Positions 7,234 to 14,907 of a DNA stretch of 64,000 bases are shown piece by piece. The stretch lies in IMG/VR virus record IMGVR_UViG_3300046694_000291, positions 1 through 64,000 of that record. One strand, given 5' to 3'. The position numbers and the translations under genes are program-made. Each line of letters opens with the position of its first letter. Position 1 is the stretch's first letter. This DNA is from a virus. The notes under the pieces were generated by a model, which was not told the origin of the DNA, made no database searches, and saw only the letters and a list, made by a program, of their open reading frames with translations.

Positions 7234-7572
7234 TCAGCTCCCCTCGGGCGCCTCGGCGCCCTCCACGGTCACGCTCTCGACGGCGGTGTTGTGCGTGCTC
7301 CACCGGCCGTCGCTGTCCTCGGTCACGAGGTACAGGCCGGTCAGGCACTCCGGGTCGGACTTGACGGCCGCCGCCCACAGCAGGTCGATGGTCTGGACCG
7401 CGAGGTCACGCTGGAAGCCGATCACCCGGGCGACCGAGCCCTGCCAGAAGTCCTGGCGCTGGACCGAGCCGTCCTCCTCGACGAAGTACGGGTACGGCTG
7501 CTTGGTGAACTCCTGGCCGTCGATGATCTGGTCGACGTAGGACGCGGGCTGCACCCGCAGGACCCTGCTCAT
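7234..7572 (-). CDS. Hypothetical protein, 112 aa
   Basis: Start ATG 7572 (MSRVLRVQPASYVDQIIDG) with AGGAGGACAC upstream. Mixed alpha/beta protein with no Cys motif and no membrane segment. It heads a three-gene coupled set down to 6528. No family recognised. Confidence 0.58.
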   Translation of the reverse strand: MSRVLRVQPASYVDQIIDGQEFTKQPYPYFVEEDGSVQRQDFWQGSVARVIGFQRDLAVQTIDLLWAAAVKSDPECLTGLYLVTEDSDGRWSTHNTAVESVTVEGAEAPEGS

Positions 7573-7627
7573 GTGTCCTCCTGGACATCGGGGACGGGCC
7601 CGGCCGACCGGCCGGGCCCGAAGCGGA

Positions 7628-8509
7628 TCAGGCGTAGATCTTGACGTACCTGTGGCCCGAGGCGAACGCCTCAGCCAGCGTGTCCTGGACGCTCTCCGGG
7701 GCCTCCAGGGCCGCCGGGGTGTCCGGGTGGGTGTCGTAGAGGTGCCAGGACGCCGACTCCTCCACGGCCCGGCGAGGGGCCGGGAGCGCCACGACCCGGA
7801 GCAGCTCGCACTCCGCGTCCCGGACCGACCCGCTCGGGGTCAGGTGGGCGAACTCCGCGTCCAGCTCGATCACGACGCTCCAGCCCGAGGCGCTGAAGGC
7901 CCGGCTGCCCGGGACGACCGTGCCGCTGTAGGCCTTGCAGACGTTGTGGACGCGGCCGGTCATGCCCTCCTCGGCCTGGAACGCGGCGGCGAGCGCGGCC
8001 TTGGTCGGCCGGACGGGGGCGGTCGCGCGGTGCAGGGTCGCGTGGGAGATCCGGTCGGCCCGGAAGCTGCGGGTGTCGTCGGCCTTGCGGTCGAACGCCC
8101 GGACCACGACCTTCCCGGCCTTGGTCAGGCGGACCGAGGTGACCTCTACCTCGCGGAGGCTCACGTCACCCTCGGGCTTCACGTACCGGAGCTTCATGGT
8201 CCGGCCGGTGCGGGCGGCGGTGTGGTAGCGGGCGATGTCCGCCTCCTCGATCACGAACACCGAGGCGAGCTGGCCGTCGTTCAGCAGCGCGACCACGTAC
8301 AGTCCGGCCTCGCGGTACTCGAACACCTGCGGGTAGCCGAACTCCAGGACGTACTCGGTGCGGCGGGCGGCGGCCTCGTGCTGGTCGGCGTAGGCGTCGA
8401 TGACCCAGATGCTCTCCCGGACCTCGTCCTGCGTCCACTCGTGGGACGCGGCCTGGTCGTTCGCGAAGTTCACGGTGGTGATGATCTGGCGTCCGGTGTT
8501 CTCTCGCAT
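7628..8509 (-). CDS. WYL-like domain protein, 293 aa (probable regulator)
   Basis: ATG 8509 follows GACCAGCAGGAGCCGATC. Residues ~101-159 (GRTMKLRYVKPEG..., VTSVRLTKAGKVVVRAFDRK, TRSFRADRISHATL) have the WYL-type order: conserved Tyr strand, Arg-containing strand and an F-R-x-DRI motif. WYL domains bind ligands or nucleic acid in bacterial regulators and CRISPR proteins. No N-terminal wHTH is obvious. Single gene flanked by gaps, so probably separately transcribed. The domain call is moderate. Confidence 0.55.
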   Translation of the reverse strand: MRENTGRQIITTVNFANDQAASHEWTQDEVRESIWVIDAYADQHEAAARRTEYVLEFGYPQVFEYREAGLYVVALLNDGQLASVFVIEEADIARYHTAARTGRTMKLRYVKPEGDVSLREVEVTSVRLTKAGKVVVRAFDRKADDTRSFRADRISHATLHRATAPVRPTKAALAAAFQAEEGMTGRVHNVCKAYSGTVVPGSRAFSASGWSVVIELDAEFAHLTPSGSVRDAECELLRVVALPAPRRAVEESASWHLYDTHPDTPAALEAPESVQDTLAEAFASGHRYVKIYA

Positions 8510-8623
8510 GATCGGCTCCTGCTGGTCTGGTGGTCTGTGTTCGCCTTACGAGGTACAACCTACGCTGAGCAGGGCCGATCTAAACACCCCTTGGACAAGG
8601 GAGTTGAGACCGGCCCCTAATTG
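8510..8623. promoter_or_regulatory. Gap with AT-rich palindrome, likely promoter for the gene at 8509
   Basis: The gap holds an AATTGTTACAATT palindrome (8619-8631, overlapping the stop of the epimerase gene). Read leftward it also has TTGTCC...TAGAT and TAGGTTGTACC, which could be promoter hexamers. Assignment of -35/-10 is only a suggestion. Confidence 0.3.
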
Positions 8624-9553
8624 TTACAATTCCAGCGCCCGCCGGATCCCCTCCTCCAGGGTCACGGTCGGTGCGTAGATCGTCAGCATCCGGTCCGGGT
8701 CACCGACCCGGTACGCCACACCCTGCGGCATCTCTGGCATGAAGAGGACGCCCGGCAGGCCCCCGAGGTAGGTCCGGGGACGGAGCAGGACGGTCTCCCG
8801 GATCATCATCCGGACCAGGGTGCTGAACGGGGTCGGCTCACCGGTGCAGAGGTTCACCGGCGCCGCCGTCCCGTCCTCCGCGACCGCGAGCGTCCCGGCG
8901 ACGATGTCGTCCACGTGGATCCAGTCCCGGACACAGTCCCCGCACCAGACCGTGACCGGGTCCTCCCCGGCCTTGACCCGGTCGAGGATGGCCCGGAAGG
9001 GGTAGCTGGAGTCCTGGTCCTCGCCGTATCCGGAGAACGGCCGGACCACAGTGACCGGCACACCGGTCTTCCGCAGCCGGTCGGCCAGCAGCTCGCCGGT
9101 GACCTTGCTCCAGCCGTAGACCTCGTCCGGCTGACGGATCACATGGGGCAGGTCGATGTGATCTTCCATCAGACCTGTCGGTAGCCACCCGGGCCCCTGC
9201 TGAAGGTTGACCGGGTACGCGGCCGAGCTGCTGAAGTAGATCACCCGGCCCGGCCGCGCGACCGCCGCCCAGCGGAACATCTCCGCGTCGATGGACAGCG
9301 ACTCGGCCGTGGCCAGGGGGTCGTTCTCGATCGTCTCCCGGCCGCCGACCACGGCCGCGCAGTGGACCACGAGGTCGAAGTGCGGCCGGTAGGGGTTGCC
9401 GAGGTTGCGGATCTGGTGCCGGAAGTAGTCCCGGCAGTCCTGGGCGCTGGTCGCCTTGACGTCCAGGCCGAGGACGTCGTACCCCCGGCGCTTCAGCTCC
9501 GCCGAGAAGTGACGGCCGAGGAACCCCCGGTCGCCGGTGACGAGCGCCCTCAT
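8624..9553 (-). CDS. NAD(P)-dependent sugar epimerase/dehydratase (extended SDR), 309 aa
   Basis: The N-terminal Rossmann glycine motif TGDRGFLGRH (res. 6-15), the active-site Ser cluster (FSSSAAYP, ~107-114) and YGWSK (Y146/K150) define an extended short-chain dehydrogenase of the GalE/RmlB type. VRPFSGYGED and VDDIVAGTL are further family marks. It acts on nucleotide sugars in the cytoplasm. ATG 9553 overlaps the upstream stop (ATGA). Directly followed upstream by glycosyltransferase and methyltransferase genes, so it likely supplies or modifies the sugar they use. Confidence 0.85.
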   Translation of the reverse strand: MRALVTGDRGFLGRHFSAELKRRGYDVLGLDVKATSAQDCRDYFRHQIRNLGNPYRPHFDLVVHCAAVVGGRETIENDPLATAESLSIDAEMFRWAAVARPGRVIYFSSSAAYPVNLQQGPGWLPTGLMEDHIDLPHVIRQPDEVYGWSKVTGELLADRLRKTGVPVTVVRPFSGYGEDQDSSYPFRAILDRVKAGEDPVTVWCGDCVRDWIHVDDIVAGTLAVAEDGTAAPVNLCTGEPTPFSTLVRMMIRETVLLRPRTYLGGLPGVLFMPEMPQGVAYRVGDPDRMLTIYAPTVTLEEGIRRALEL

Positions 9554-9711
9554 CCCCGGACTCCCCGGAACTTGGGCTTCAGACCCTGGAGCACGCGTGC
9601 TGCGTCCTCCAGGCCCTGCCGGTAGCCCTGCTCCTCGTCGTCGGACCCGTCGGACTCGCCCAGCCGGGCCTTCAGCTTCTCGATCGTCTCCAGGTCCTCG
9701 TCGCTCACCAT
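9550..9711 (-). CDS. Small acidic helical protein, 53 aa
   Basis: ATG 9711 with GGGAGGACCGACC upstream; it overlaps the glycosyltransferase gene by 7 bases and the epimerase by 4. It is one or two helices rich in Glu/Lys/Asp (EDLETIEKLKARLGESDGSD). No family. Coupling inside the sugar block suggests a small partner, but this is inference. Confidence 0.58.
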   Translation of the reverse strand: MVSDEDLETIEKLKARLGESDGSDDEEQGYRQGLEDAARVLQGLKPKFRGVRG

Positions 9712-10301
9712 CGGTCGGTCCTCCCGCTCGTGTTGCCACCGTGCCAGTTCCAGACCCAGGTCCGGCGGTTCAGGTGCTCGATCTTCGCACCCTCCCCGAC
9801 CATGCGCTCCCAGGTCCCCCAGTCGTCGCAGGGGTTGTCCGGAGGTCCCTTCGGGGTGAAGCCGCCGACGTCCCACACCAGCTCGCTCCGCACCAGGACC
9901 GTGATCGGGATGTAGTTCTGGTACCGCAACGCCTCCTCGTTGAAGGGCTGGCCCTCGAACTGCGGGAACGGGTCCCAGCCCTGTGGGACGGTGAACCACG
10001 GGTACACCATGTCGGCCCCGGTCGCCTCCGCGTGCTCCATCAGCAGCCGGACGTGGTCGGTGTTCCACTGGTCGTCATCGTCGAGGAAGGCCATCCACTC
10101 CGTGTTGACGGCCGAGGCGGCGTGGGTGCGGTTGCGGGCCGACCCGGCGCGCTCGTGGTCGATGCGGATGCTGATCGCCTCGACCGGCCGCTCCTGCTGG
10201 AGGACCGAGTCGACGGCCCGGTGCAGGTGGGTCTGGACCCGGGGCGGGATGGCCGGGATGACCGCCGTGACCCCGGGCCGCAGGTGCCGCATACGGTTCA
10301 T
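9705..10301 (-). CDS. Glycosyltransferase family 2-like protein, 198 aa
   Basis: GT-A fold signs: N-terminal VTAVIPAIPPR, SVLQQERPVEAISIRID, RNRTHAASAVNTEWMAFLDD and the metal-binding DDDD (res. 74-77). A C-terminal acidic DDWGTWERM region suits the catalytic base. Shorter than many GT2 enzymes (~230-300) but complete in motifs. It would transfer a sugar from a nucleotide donor; the acceptor is unknown. It resembles the product at 16461-17108 in motif order, so the two may be paralogues. Confidence 0.75.
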   Translation of the reverse strand: MNRMRHLRPGVTAVIPAIPPRVQTHLHRAVDSVLQQERPVEAISIRIDHERAGSARNRTHAASAVNTEWMAFLDDDDQWNTDHVRLLMEHAEATGADMVYPWFTVPQGWDPFPQFEGQPFNEEALRYQNYIPITVLVRSELVWDVGGFTPKGPPDNPCDDWGTWERMVGEGAKIEHLNRRTWVWNWHGGNTSGRTDRW

Positions 10302-10942
10302 CGATGGACCGCCATCCAGAGCTGGTAGGTGTACGGGTTGTGCATGTGCCGTGTCGACTCCGGCACCAGCAGGTGGACCTCCAGCGGGGACCAGCCGTTC
10401 AGCCAGAGCATCTCGTGGATGTCCACCTGCCCCCAGCCCCAGTAGTGCTCCTCGTTGCCGACCGAGGCGGGCTCGTCCAGCGGGGTGGACAGGAACAGGT
10501 ACCGGCTGATCCCGGCGAGCCTCCGCAGCAGGCCGTCCGGGTCGGTCACGTGCTCCAGGGTCTCGCTCAGCACGAACAGGTCGACCGGCAGCACCTCGGC
10601 CGGGAAGGACCCGAAGTCGTCCAGGCTCTCCGGCAGCGGGCCTGCCTTCATGACCCGGACGTGCTTCCGGAGGGGGTACTCTCCCCGGGCCCCGATCAGG
10701 TCGCCGACGTAGGCCTGCTCCAGAAGGTCGTCCAGGCCCTTGAGGATGGCCGCGTCTCCGCAGGACAGGTCGGCCGCCGTCTTGATGTTGTTGCCGTACC
10801 GGCGAATCAGCTCCACCGAGGCGGCCACACGCTCCACGTGGTCCGGCCAGACCTCGTGCCGGTACCCCCTCGGGTACCTGCGCTCGTAGAACGCGATCTC
10901 CTCGGCCTCGGTCCGGAACGGCCGGAGCTGGTTACGCGCCAT
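10298..10942 (-). CDS. SAM-dependent methyltransferase (class I), 214 aa
   Basis: Motif I is AADLSCGDAAIL (res. ~56-67); the later strand DLFVLSETLEHVTDPDGLL is typical of Methyltransf_11/12-like enzymes acting on small molecules or sugars. RYLFLSTPLDEP follows. ATG 10942 overlaps the upstream gene by 11 bases. Within the sugar block it could methylate a sugar; a base-modification role is also possible. A second enzyme of similar layout lies at 51438-52043. Confidence 0.8.
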   Translation of the reverse strand: MARNQLRPFRTEAEEIAFYERRYPRGYRHEVWPDHVERVAASVELIRRYGNNIKTAADLSCGDAAILKGLDDLLEQAYVGDLIGARGEYPLRKHVRVMKAGPLPESLDDFGSFPAEVLPVDLFVLSETLEHVTDPDGLLRRLAGISRYLFLSTPLDEPASVGNEEHYWGWGQVDIHEMLWLNGWSPLEVHLLVPESTRHMHNPYTYQLWMAVHR

Positions 10943-11642
10943 CGCCGTACTCCTCCCGCACCAGCCGGAGGGCGGACTCGAAGCCGGTCCCGTCCCGGTA
11001 GGCGGTCCAGGCGTCCCGGTCGTGCCGGTCGGCCTCGGAGTCGTTGACCACCCGGTACCGCTCGTCCCACTCGGCCTTCCCGGCCACGGGGTGCAGATGC
11101 TCGATGATCACGTCGTCCCGGTAGACCAGGCCGCCGGTCCGCTCCCCCAGCTCCTTCCAGAAGTTGTCCAGGTAGAGGTGACGCATGACCTGCGGCGCCA
11201 TGCACCCGAGCGTCCGGATCATCCGGCTCTGCATGAAGACCGCCGTCGGCAGGTTGGCGCCCTGGAGCAGGTCGTTCCCGTAGACGATGCGGGGGCTGAG
11301 ACTGTCCAGCTCCCGGATCATCTCCGTGTCCCAGCCGTGCGTCCGGGGCAGGTGGTCGTCCCCCATGAAGCCCACATACTCGTACACCGAGGCACACCGG
11401 CGCGCAGCGAAGTTCAGCGGGTAGTTGAGCCCCCGGCCACCCCCCATGTCGGCGTAGACCAGCAGCCGGGGAATCAGGCCCGCACCCAACAGGCCCCGGT
11501 ACTCCGGCAGCTCGGGGTCATCCTGGTCGGCCACGAACAGCAGCGTGGTTCGCCCCAGGACGGTCTCTTCGAACGCCTCGGCCAGCCGGGCCGCGTTCTG
11601 CGGCCGTCCCCGGGTGGGGACGACCACGACAAGTTCGCTCAC
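10932..11642 (-). CDS. Glycosyltransferase-like protein (GT2-type), 236 aa
   Basis: Starts MSELVVVVPTRGRPQNAARL, a GT-A N-terminus. FVADQDDPEL and YVGFMGDDHLPRTHGWD give nucleotide/metal-binding acidic positions (DD at the expected spacing). Later IVYGNDLLQ and DNFWKELG are compatible with acceptor-side loops. The motif set is weaker than in 9705-10301. It heads the coupled sugar block (11642 to 8624) and overlaps the next upstream gene by 4 bases. Confidence 0.65.
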   Translation of the reverse strand: MSELVVVVPTRGRPQNAARLAEAFEETVLGRTTLLFVADQDDPELPEYRGLLGAGLIPRLLVYADMGGGRGLNYPLNFAARRCASVYEYVGFMGDDHLPRTHGWDTEMIRELDSLSPRIVYGNDLLQGANLPTAVFMQSRMIRTLGCMAPQVMRHLYLDNFWKELGERTGGLVYRDDVIIEHLHPVAGKAEWDERYRVVNDSEADRHDRDAWTAYRDGTGFESALRLVREEYGDGA

Positions 11643-12046
11643 CGCTTCCTCCTCGGAGCAGCCCGCTCACGGGTCAGCTCCATGTTGATCTGGGATTCCC
11701 TGGTCGTCCTGATCAGGTGCGCGATCGCCGTCGCCGCGATGGCGATGCCGATCAGCCCGATCAGGAGTGCCGTCATCACGACGGCGAGGATCATGGCACA
11801 GATCGTGCCGATGATCAGAGCCCCGAGCGCCAGCCACATGTACGGCAGCGCCTGCTGCGCGAGCGTCGGCTTGGGCGGCGGAAGCGGCGGGGGCGGCGGC
11901 GCGTAGTGGTGGTGCTCGTGGAATTGGATCACCTGCGGTGCCCCCGGGCCTGACTCGGCTCCGGGGAGCGAGCTGGTCGGGTTCATCCGCAGGTACTCCA
12001 CGATGGCCGAGAGCCGGTCCGTGCTGTTCGTGTCTTCCGTGGTCAT
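11639..12046 (-). CDS. Small Pro-rich, membrane-anchored protein, Spd-like, 135 aa
   Basis: Residues ~41-62 are His/Pro-rich (FHEHHHYAPPPPPLPPPKP), followed by two long hydrophobic segments (~68-90 and ~92-112) and a basic tail. That His/Pro-then-membrane layout resembles small proteins found beside traB in Streptomyces conjugative elements. The position 3' of a TraB/FtsK-like gene agrees. ATG 12046 follows GGAGAGATC. Function inferred from context only. Confidence 0.55.
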   Translation of the reverse strand: MTTEDTNSTDRLSAIVEYLRMNPTSSLPGAESGPGAPQVIQFHEHHHYAPPPPPLPPPKPTLAQQALPYMWLALGALIIGTICAMILAVVMTALLIGLIGIAIAATAIAHLIRTTRESQINMELTRERAAPRRKR

Positions 12047-12055
12047 GATCTCTCC

Positions 12056-12250
12056 TTACTTGATGCGGCGCCCGACCAGCAGCAGTGCTCCGCCGAGGAC
12101 TCCTCCGCACACGATGACGAACAGGGCCGCTCCGAGCGTCTGTGCGACGGTGAGCTTGCTGTCCGAGTCGGGGCCGACACCCGAGGCCACCATGAAGCCC
12201 GCGAGCAACAGCGCCGTCCACAGGACAGCCCTTCCGATCTTGCTGATCAT
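12056..12250 (-). CDS. Small two-helix membrane protein, 64 aa
   Basis: ATG 12250 (MISKIGRAVLWTALLLAGFM) with AAGGAG two to five bases upstream. Two hydrophobic helices (~7-24 and ~37-60) are separated by a short polar loop (GPDSDSKLT). Size and position near the traB-like gene suit a spread (Spd)-type or holin-like membrane protein. No family match by eye. Confidence 0.55.
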   Translation of the reverse strand: MISKIGRAVLWTALLLAGFMVASGVGPDSDSKLTVAQTLGAALFVIVCGGVLGGALLLVGRRIK

Positions 12251-12272
12251 CTCCTTCTCGCTTCCGTGAGGG

Positions 12273-12389
12273 GCCCTGACGCGTCAGGGCTGCGTGGCCA
12301 GAGAATGTCCCCAGGCCGGGACGGTCGTCAGGACCTTGATCAGACGTCTGATCAGCTCCTGACGGCCATCCTGATCAGGGGCTGATCAG
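12273..12389. repeat. Nested palindromes and four 8-bp repeats at the 3' end of the traB-like gene (clt-like candidate)
   Basis: CTGATCAG occurs at 12348-12355, 12371-12378 and 12382-12389, and TTGATCAG at 12336-12343. Two of these form the perfect 18-bp palindrome TGATCAGACGTCTGATCA (12337-12354), itself enclosed by CGTCAGGA/TCCTGACG (12326-12333 with 12357-12364). Another perfect 18-bp palindrome, GCCCTGACGCGTCAGGGC, is at 12273-12290. The last repeat overlaps the traB-like stop codon. Streptomyces TraB proteins bind 8-bp repeats (clt locus) near traB; a transcription terminator is the main alternative. Confidence 0.6.
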
Positions 12390-14377
12390 TCGCCTGACAC
12401 CTGCTGGGCGTCCGGGTACTGCCGGAGGATGGTGAAGATCTTTTTGCCCTTCGGGGGCCGGTACGCCCGCAGGACACCGGCCTCCACCAGCAGGTTGAGG
12501 TTGTTGTAGACCCAGCCGGGGGTCTTGCCGATCTCGGCCGGGAGGTCGGCCAGATCGTCGATCGTGATGTCCAGGTGGCCTCCCCTGGCCAGCACGTCCA
12601 GCCGGTTCATCAACCGGCGCCGGGCCTCCGCCACGTCCAGGCTGTTCTTGCTGGTGGGGGCTCCGAAATCGAAGCCGAGGCCCGGCGGGGGCGGTGTCAG
12701 GGGCTGTCCCGGGTCCGCTCCCGAGACCCCGGCGAACGGGTTCATCTCCTCTCCCTCCTCGTCGAACTCGTCTTCTTCCAGGTCAGCGTTCTCGTCCACC
12801 GGCATGAACCGGGGGTCGATGCCGTACGCCAGGCGCTCGTACGTGCCCGGGTCGATCTCGGCCCAGAACTGCCGGGAGCCCTCGATGCTGAACTGCTTCT
12901 CGGCCGGGGTCATGTAGATGGCCCGGCCGTCGACCGGCCAGTGGGTCTTGTCGGTGCCGACCACCTCGGCGTACAGGCTGCCCGGCGCGTCGCTCTTCCA
13001 CTTGGTCGGGTCGGCCCCGGCCTCCAGGCTCTCCCCCGAGAGGGCGTACTTGGCGTCCTGGTACTCGTTCTGGCCGTGCGCCAGGGACTCCACGAACTGC
13101 CCCCGGACCTTCCGGGGGATGTCGTCGTGCGGCATGGTCTGCATGCTGATGTTGAGCTTGACCCCGAGGCTGCGGAGCTTGCGGACCGCCTCGTAGACCT
13201 CCTCGTCCATCTCCATCAGCACGTCGGCCGCCTCCTCCACGTTCGCGAAGATGAACGGCACGCCGTGCAGCGTGTAGCACTCCGGTTCCCACTGCTTGTA
13301 ACCGGTGCCGCCGTCGGCCCTGACGAGAGAACCCAGCAGCTCGGAGCGGTACTGGACCACCGGCCCGGCCAGGTTCGTCAGGAGCTGACGGACCTGCTCA
13401 GCGTTCTGAGCCGTCAGCCCGAGCACCTCTTCGATGTCCCCGAAGGACTGCCGGAACTTGGCCGGGTCGCCGACCACCGGCACGATGTCCGTCCTCCAGC
13501 GCATGTCGAGGATCGCGGTGCAGATCGTCTCCGTCTTGCCCGAGCCGGTGACGCCGGTCGTCTTGCTGTGACCGACCGGCCGGGGGTTGTTGGGGTCGCT
13601 CGACCCGGGCATCCACCAGTTGATGTCCGAGCCGTCGGTCCGGCGGCCGAGGTACAGCGGAGCCGCCGCGCAGGACTGTCCCGGAGCCGAGGGGCCCCGG
13701 TACTTGACCGGCTTGGACGTGTCCGCCCGGCGGTTCATGACGACGTCGGCGACGCCCTCGTTCCCCGGGACACGAAGGATCTTCACCTGGTCCTTGTCCA
13801 CCCCCGCCACGGCCGCGACCTGGTCCCGTGTCCGCTGGGCGTCCCCGACCGTGTTGGGGGTGTCCAGGTGGTGACGGATGCGCAGCTCGTCCGGGGTGAC
13901 GGTGACGTCCCCCGGCGCGACCTTGGCGTTCTTGAACGCACCGATCTTGTCCCCGAGCCAGGACCCCGTGCTGTCCTTCGCCTTGTCCTTCTCGTGTCCT
14001 CCGGTGACACCGGCGTGCCGGATCATCCAGAAGCCGGACAGGGACACACCGCAGATGACATAGGCCTTGAGCATGTCCCCCGCCCACGGGACACCTGTCC
14101 CCGCGAACGCGATCCAGCTCAGGCCGAGGCCCACGGACAGCGTCGCGGTGACCCTCGTCTCGTGCTTCCGGCCCTGCCAAGTGCGCCAGGTGCCGTAGGT
14201 CATGCAGACGAAGATCCCGCCCAGGACCGCCATCCAGCGGCCGTCCCCACCCACTGTGAAGTGGATGGCCACGGCCACCGGAAAGGCAGCGAGCGTCAGC
14301 AGCCAGGGGGCCACGTACGGGGCTGCCTTCTCTCCGATGCGGAGCCCAAGAGAGCCCCGGCGGCCGTGACCAGCCAT
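12386..14377 (-). CDS. TraB/FtsK-like DNA translocase, 663 aa
   Basis: Four hydrophobic segments lie within residues ~18-120, then a soluble motor: Walker A GVTGSGKTET (~272-281) and VPVVGDPAKFRQS, then NVEEAADVLMEMDEE and an arginine-rich region. The last ~65 residues (RRRLMNRLDVLARGGHL..., DLPAEIGKTPGWVYNNLNLL) look like a winged helix. This membrane-motor-wHTH layout and length match Streptomyces TraB, which moves double-stranded DNA between mycelia, and FtsK/SpoIIIE. Neighbours are SpdB-like and small membrane proteins. Unusual in a tailed phage with head genes. ATG 14377 sits 1 base after the upstream stop. Confidence 0.75.
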   Translation of the reverse strand: MAGHGRRGSLGLRIGEKAAPYVAPWLLTLAAFPVAVAIHFTVGGDGRWMAVLGGIFVCMTYGTWRTWQGRKHETRVTATLSVGLGLSWIAFAGTGVPWAGDMLKAYVICGVSLSGFWMIRHAGVTGGHEKDKAKDSTGSWLGDKIGAFKNAKVAPGDVTVTPDELRIRHHLDTPNTVGDAQRTRDQVAAVAGVDKDQVKILRVPGNEGVADVVMNRRADTSKPVKYRGPSAPGQSCAAAPLYLGRRTDGSDINWWMPGSSDPNNPRPVGHSKTTGVTGSGKTETICTAILDMRWRTDIVPVVGDPAKFRQSFGDIEEVLGLTAQNAEQVRQLLTNLAGPVVQYRSELLGSLVRADGGTGYKQWEPECYTLHGVPFIFANVEEAADVLMEMDEEVYEAVRKLRSLGVKLNISMQTMPHDDIPRKVRGQFVESLAHGQNEYQDAKYALSGESLEAGADPTKWKSDAPGSLYAEVVGTDKTHWPVDGRAIYMTPAEKQFSIEGSRQFWAEIDPGTYERLAYGIDPRFMPVDENADLEEDEFDEEGEEMNPFAGVSGADPGQPLTPPPPGLGFDFGAPTSKNSLDVAEARRRLMNRLDVLARGGHLDITIDDLADLPAEIGKTPGWVYNNLNLLVEAGVLRAYRPPKGKKIFTILRQYPDAQQVSGD

Positions 14378-14378
14378 C

Positions 14379-14888
14379 TCAGTGACCTCCGAAGGCGTCG
14401 AAACCGCCCTTACCGGACCGGTGCGGGCGCTTGACCTGCGAGGACTCCAGGCTGTCCAGGAAGTCCTCCATGATCGCCCACGTCTTGACGGCGCCGGTGG
14501 CGGAGCTGAGCAGGGCCTCGGCCGAGGCCGAGTTGAGCTGACGGCCCATCCGGCGCAGGACCAGCTTGAGCTGACCCTTCTGGACCAGCGTCAGCCGTCC
14601 GTCGTCGCTCCGGTCACGGGCCGCCTGACGGGCAGCGGCGTCGAGCTGGGAGGCCGCCGCGTGGCTGAAGAAGGCCAGGCCCTGGGACAGGGCGCGCAGG
14701 CTCTCCAGGAAGTCGTACAGCTCGGTGGGGTCCATCACCTCACCTGCGGCGATGGTCTCCAGGTGCTGCTCCATGGTCTTCCGGGTCGGCTGGGGTGCCC
14801 CGGTCGTCCGGGAGCCCGTGGCCGAAGTACCGGCGGGCCTGCGGGGGGACGCCTTAGCGCCGGTCCCCGTACTGGGTGCTGTGGTCAT
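14379..14888 (-). CDS. Hypothetical helical protein of the conjugation-like block, 169 aa
   Basis: ATG 14888 (MTTAPSTGTGAKASPRRPAG) behind GAGAGGAACCAGGAACG. The first ~38 residues are Ala/Thr/Gly-rich and disordered; the rest is strongly helical (MEQHLETIAAGEVMDPTELY, LYDFLESLRALSQGLAFF, LVQKGQLKLVLRRMGRQL). It ends 1 base before the traB-like start. Perhaps a transfer accessory protein; no family recognised. Confidence 0.55.
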   Translation of the reverse strand: MTTAPSTGTGAKASPRRPAGTSATGSRTTGAPQPTRKTMEQHLETIAAGEVMDPTELYDFLESLRALSQGLAFFSHAAASQLDAAARQAARDRSDDGRLTLVQKGQLKLVLRRMGRQLNSASAEALLSSATGAVKTWAIMEDFLDSLESSQVKRPHRSGKGGFDAFGGH

Positions 14889-14907
14889 CGTTCCTGGTTC
14901 CTCTCGA

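Noticed and set aside
12326-12364. Treating the nested palindrome as only a terminator
   Set aside because: The stem has almost no loop and no T-run, and 8-bp repeats outside the stem are unexplained; a protein-binding site fits better, although termination is not excluded.
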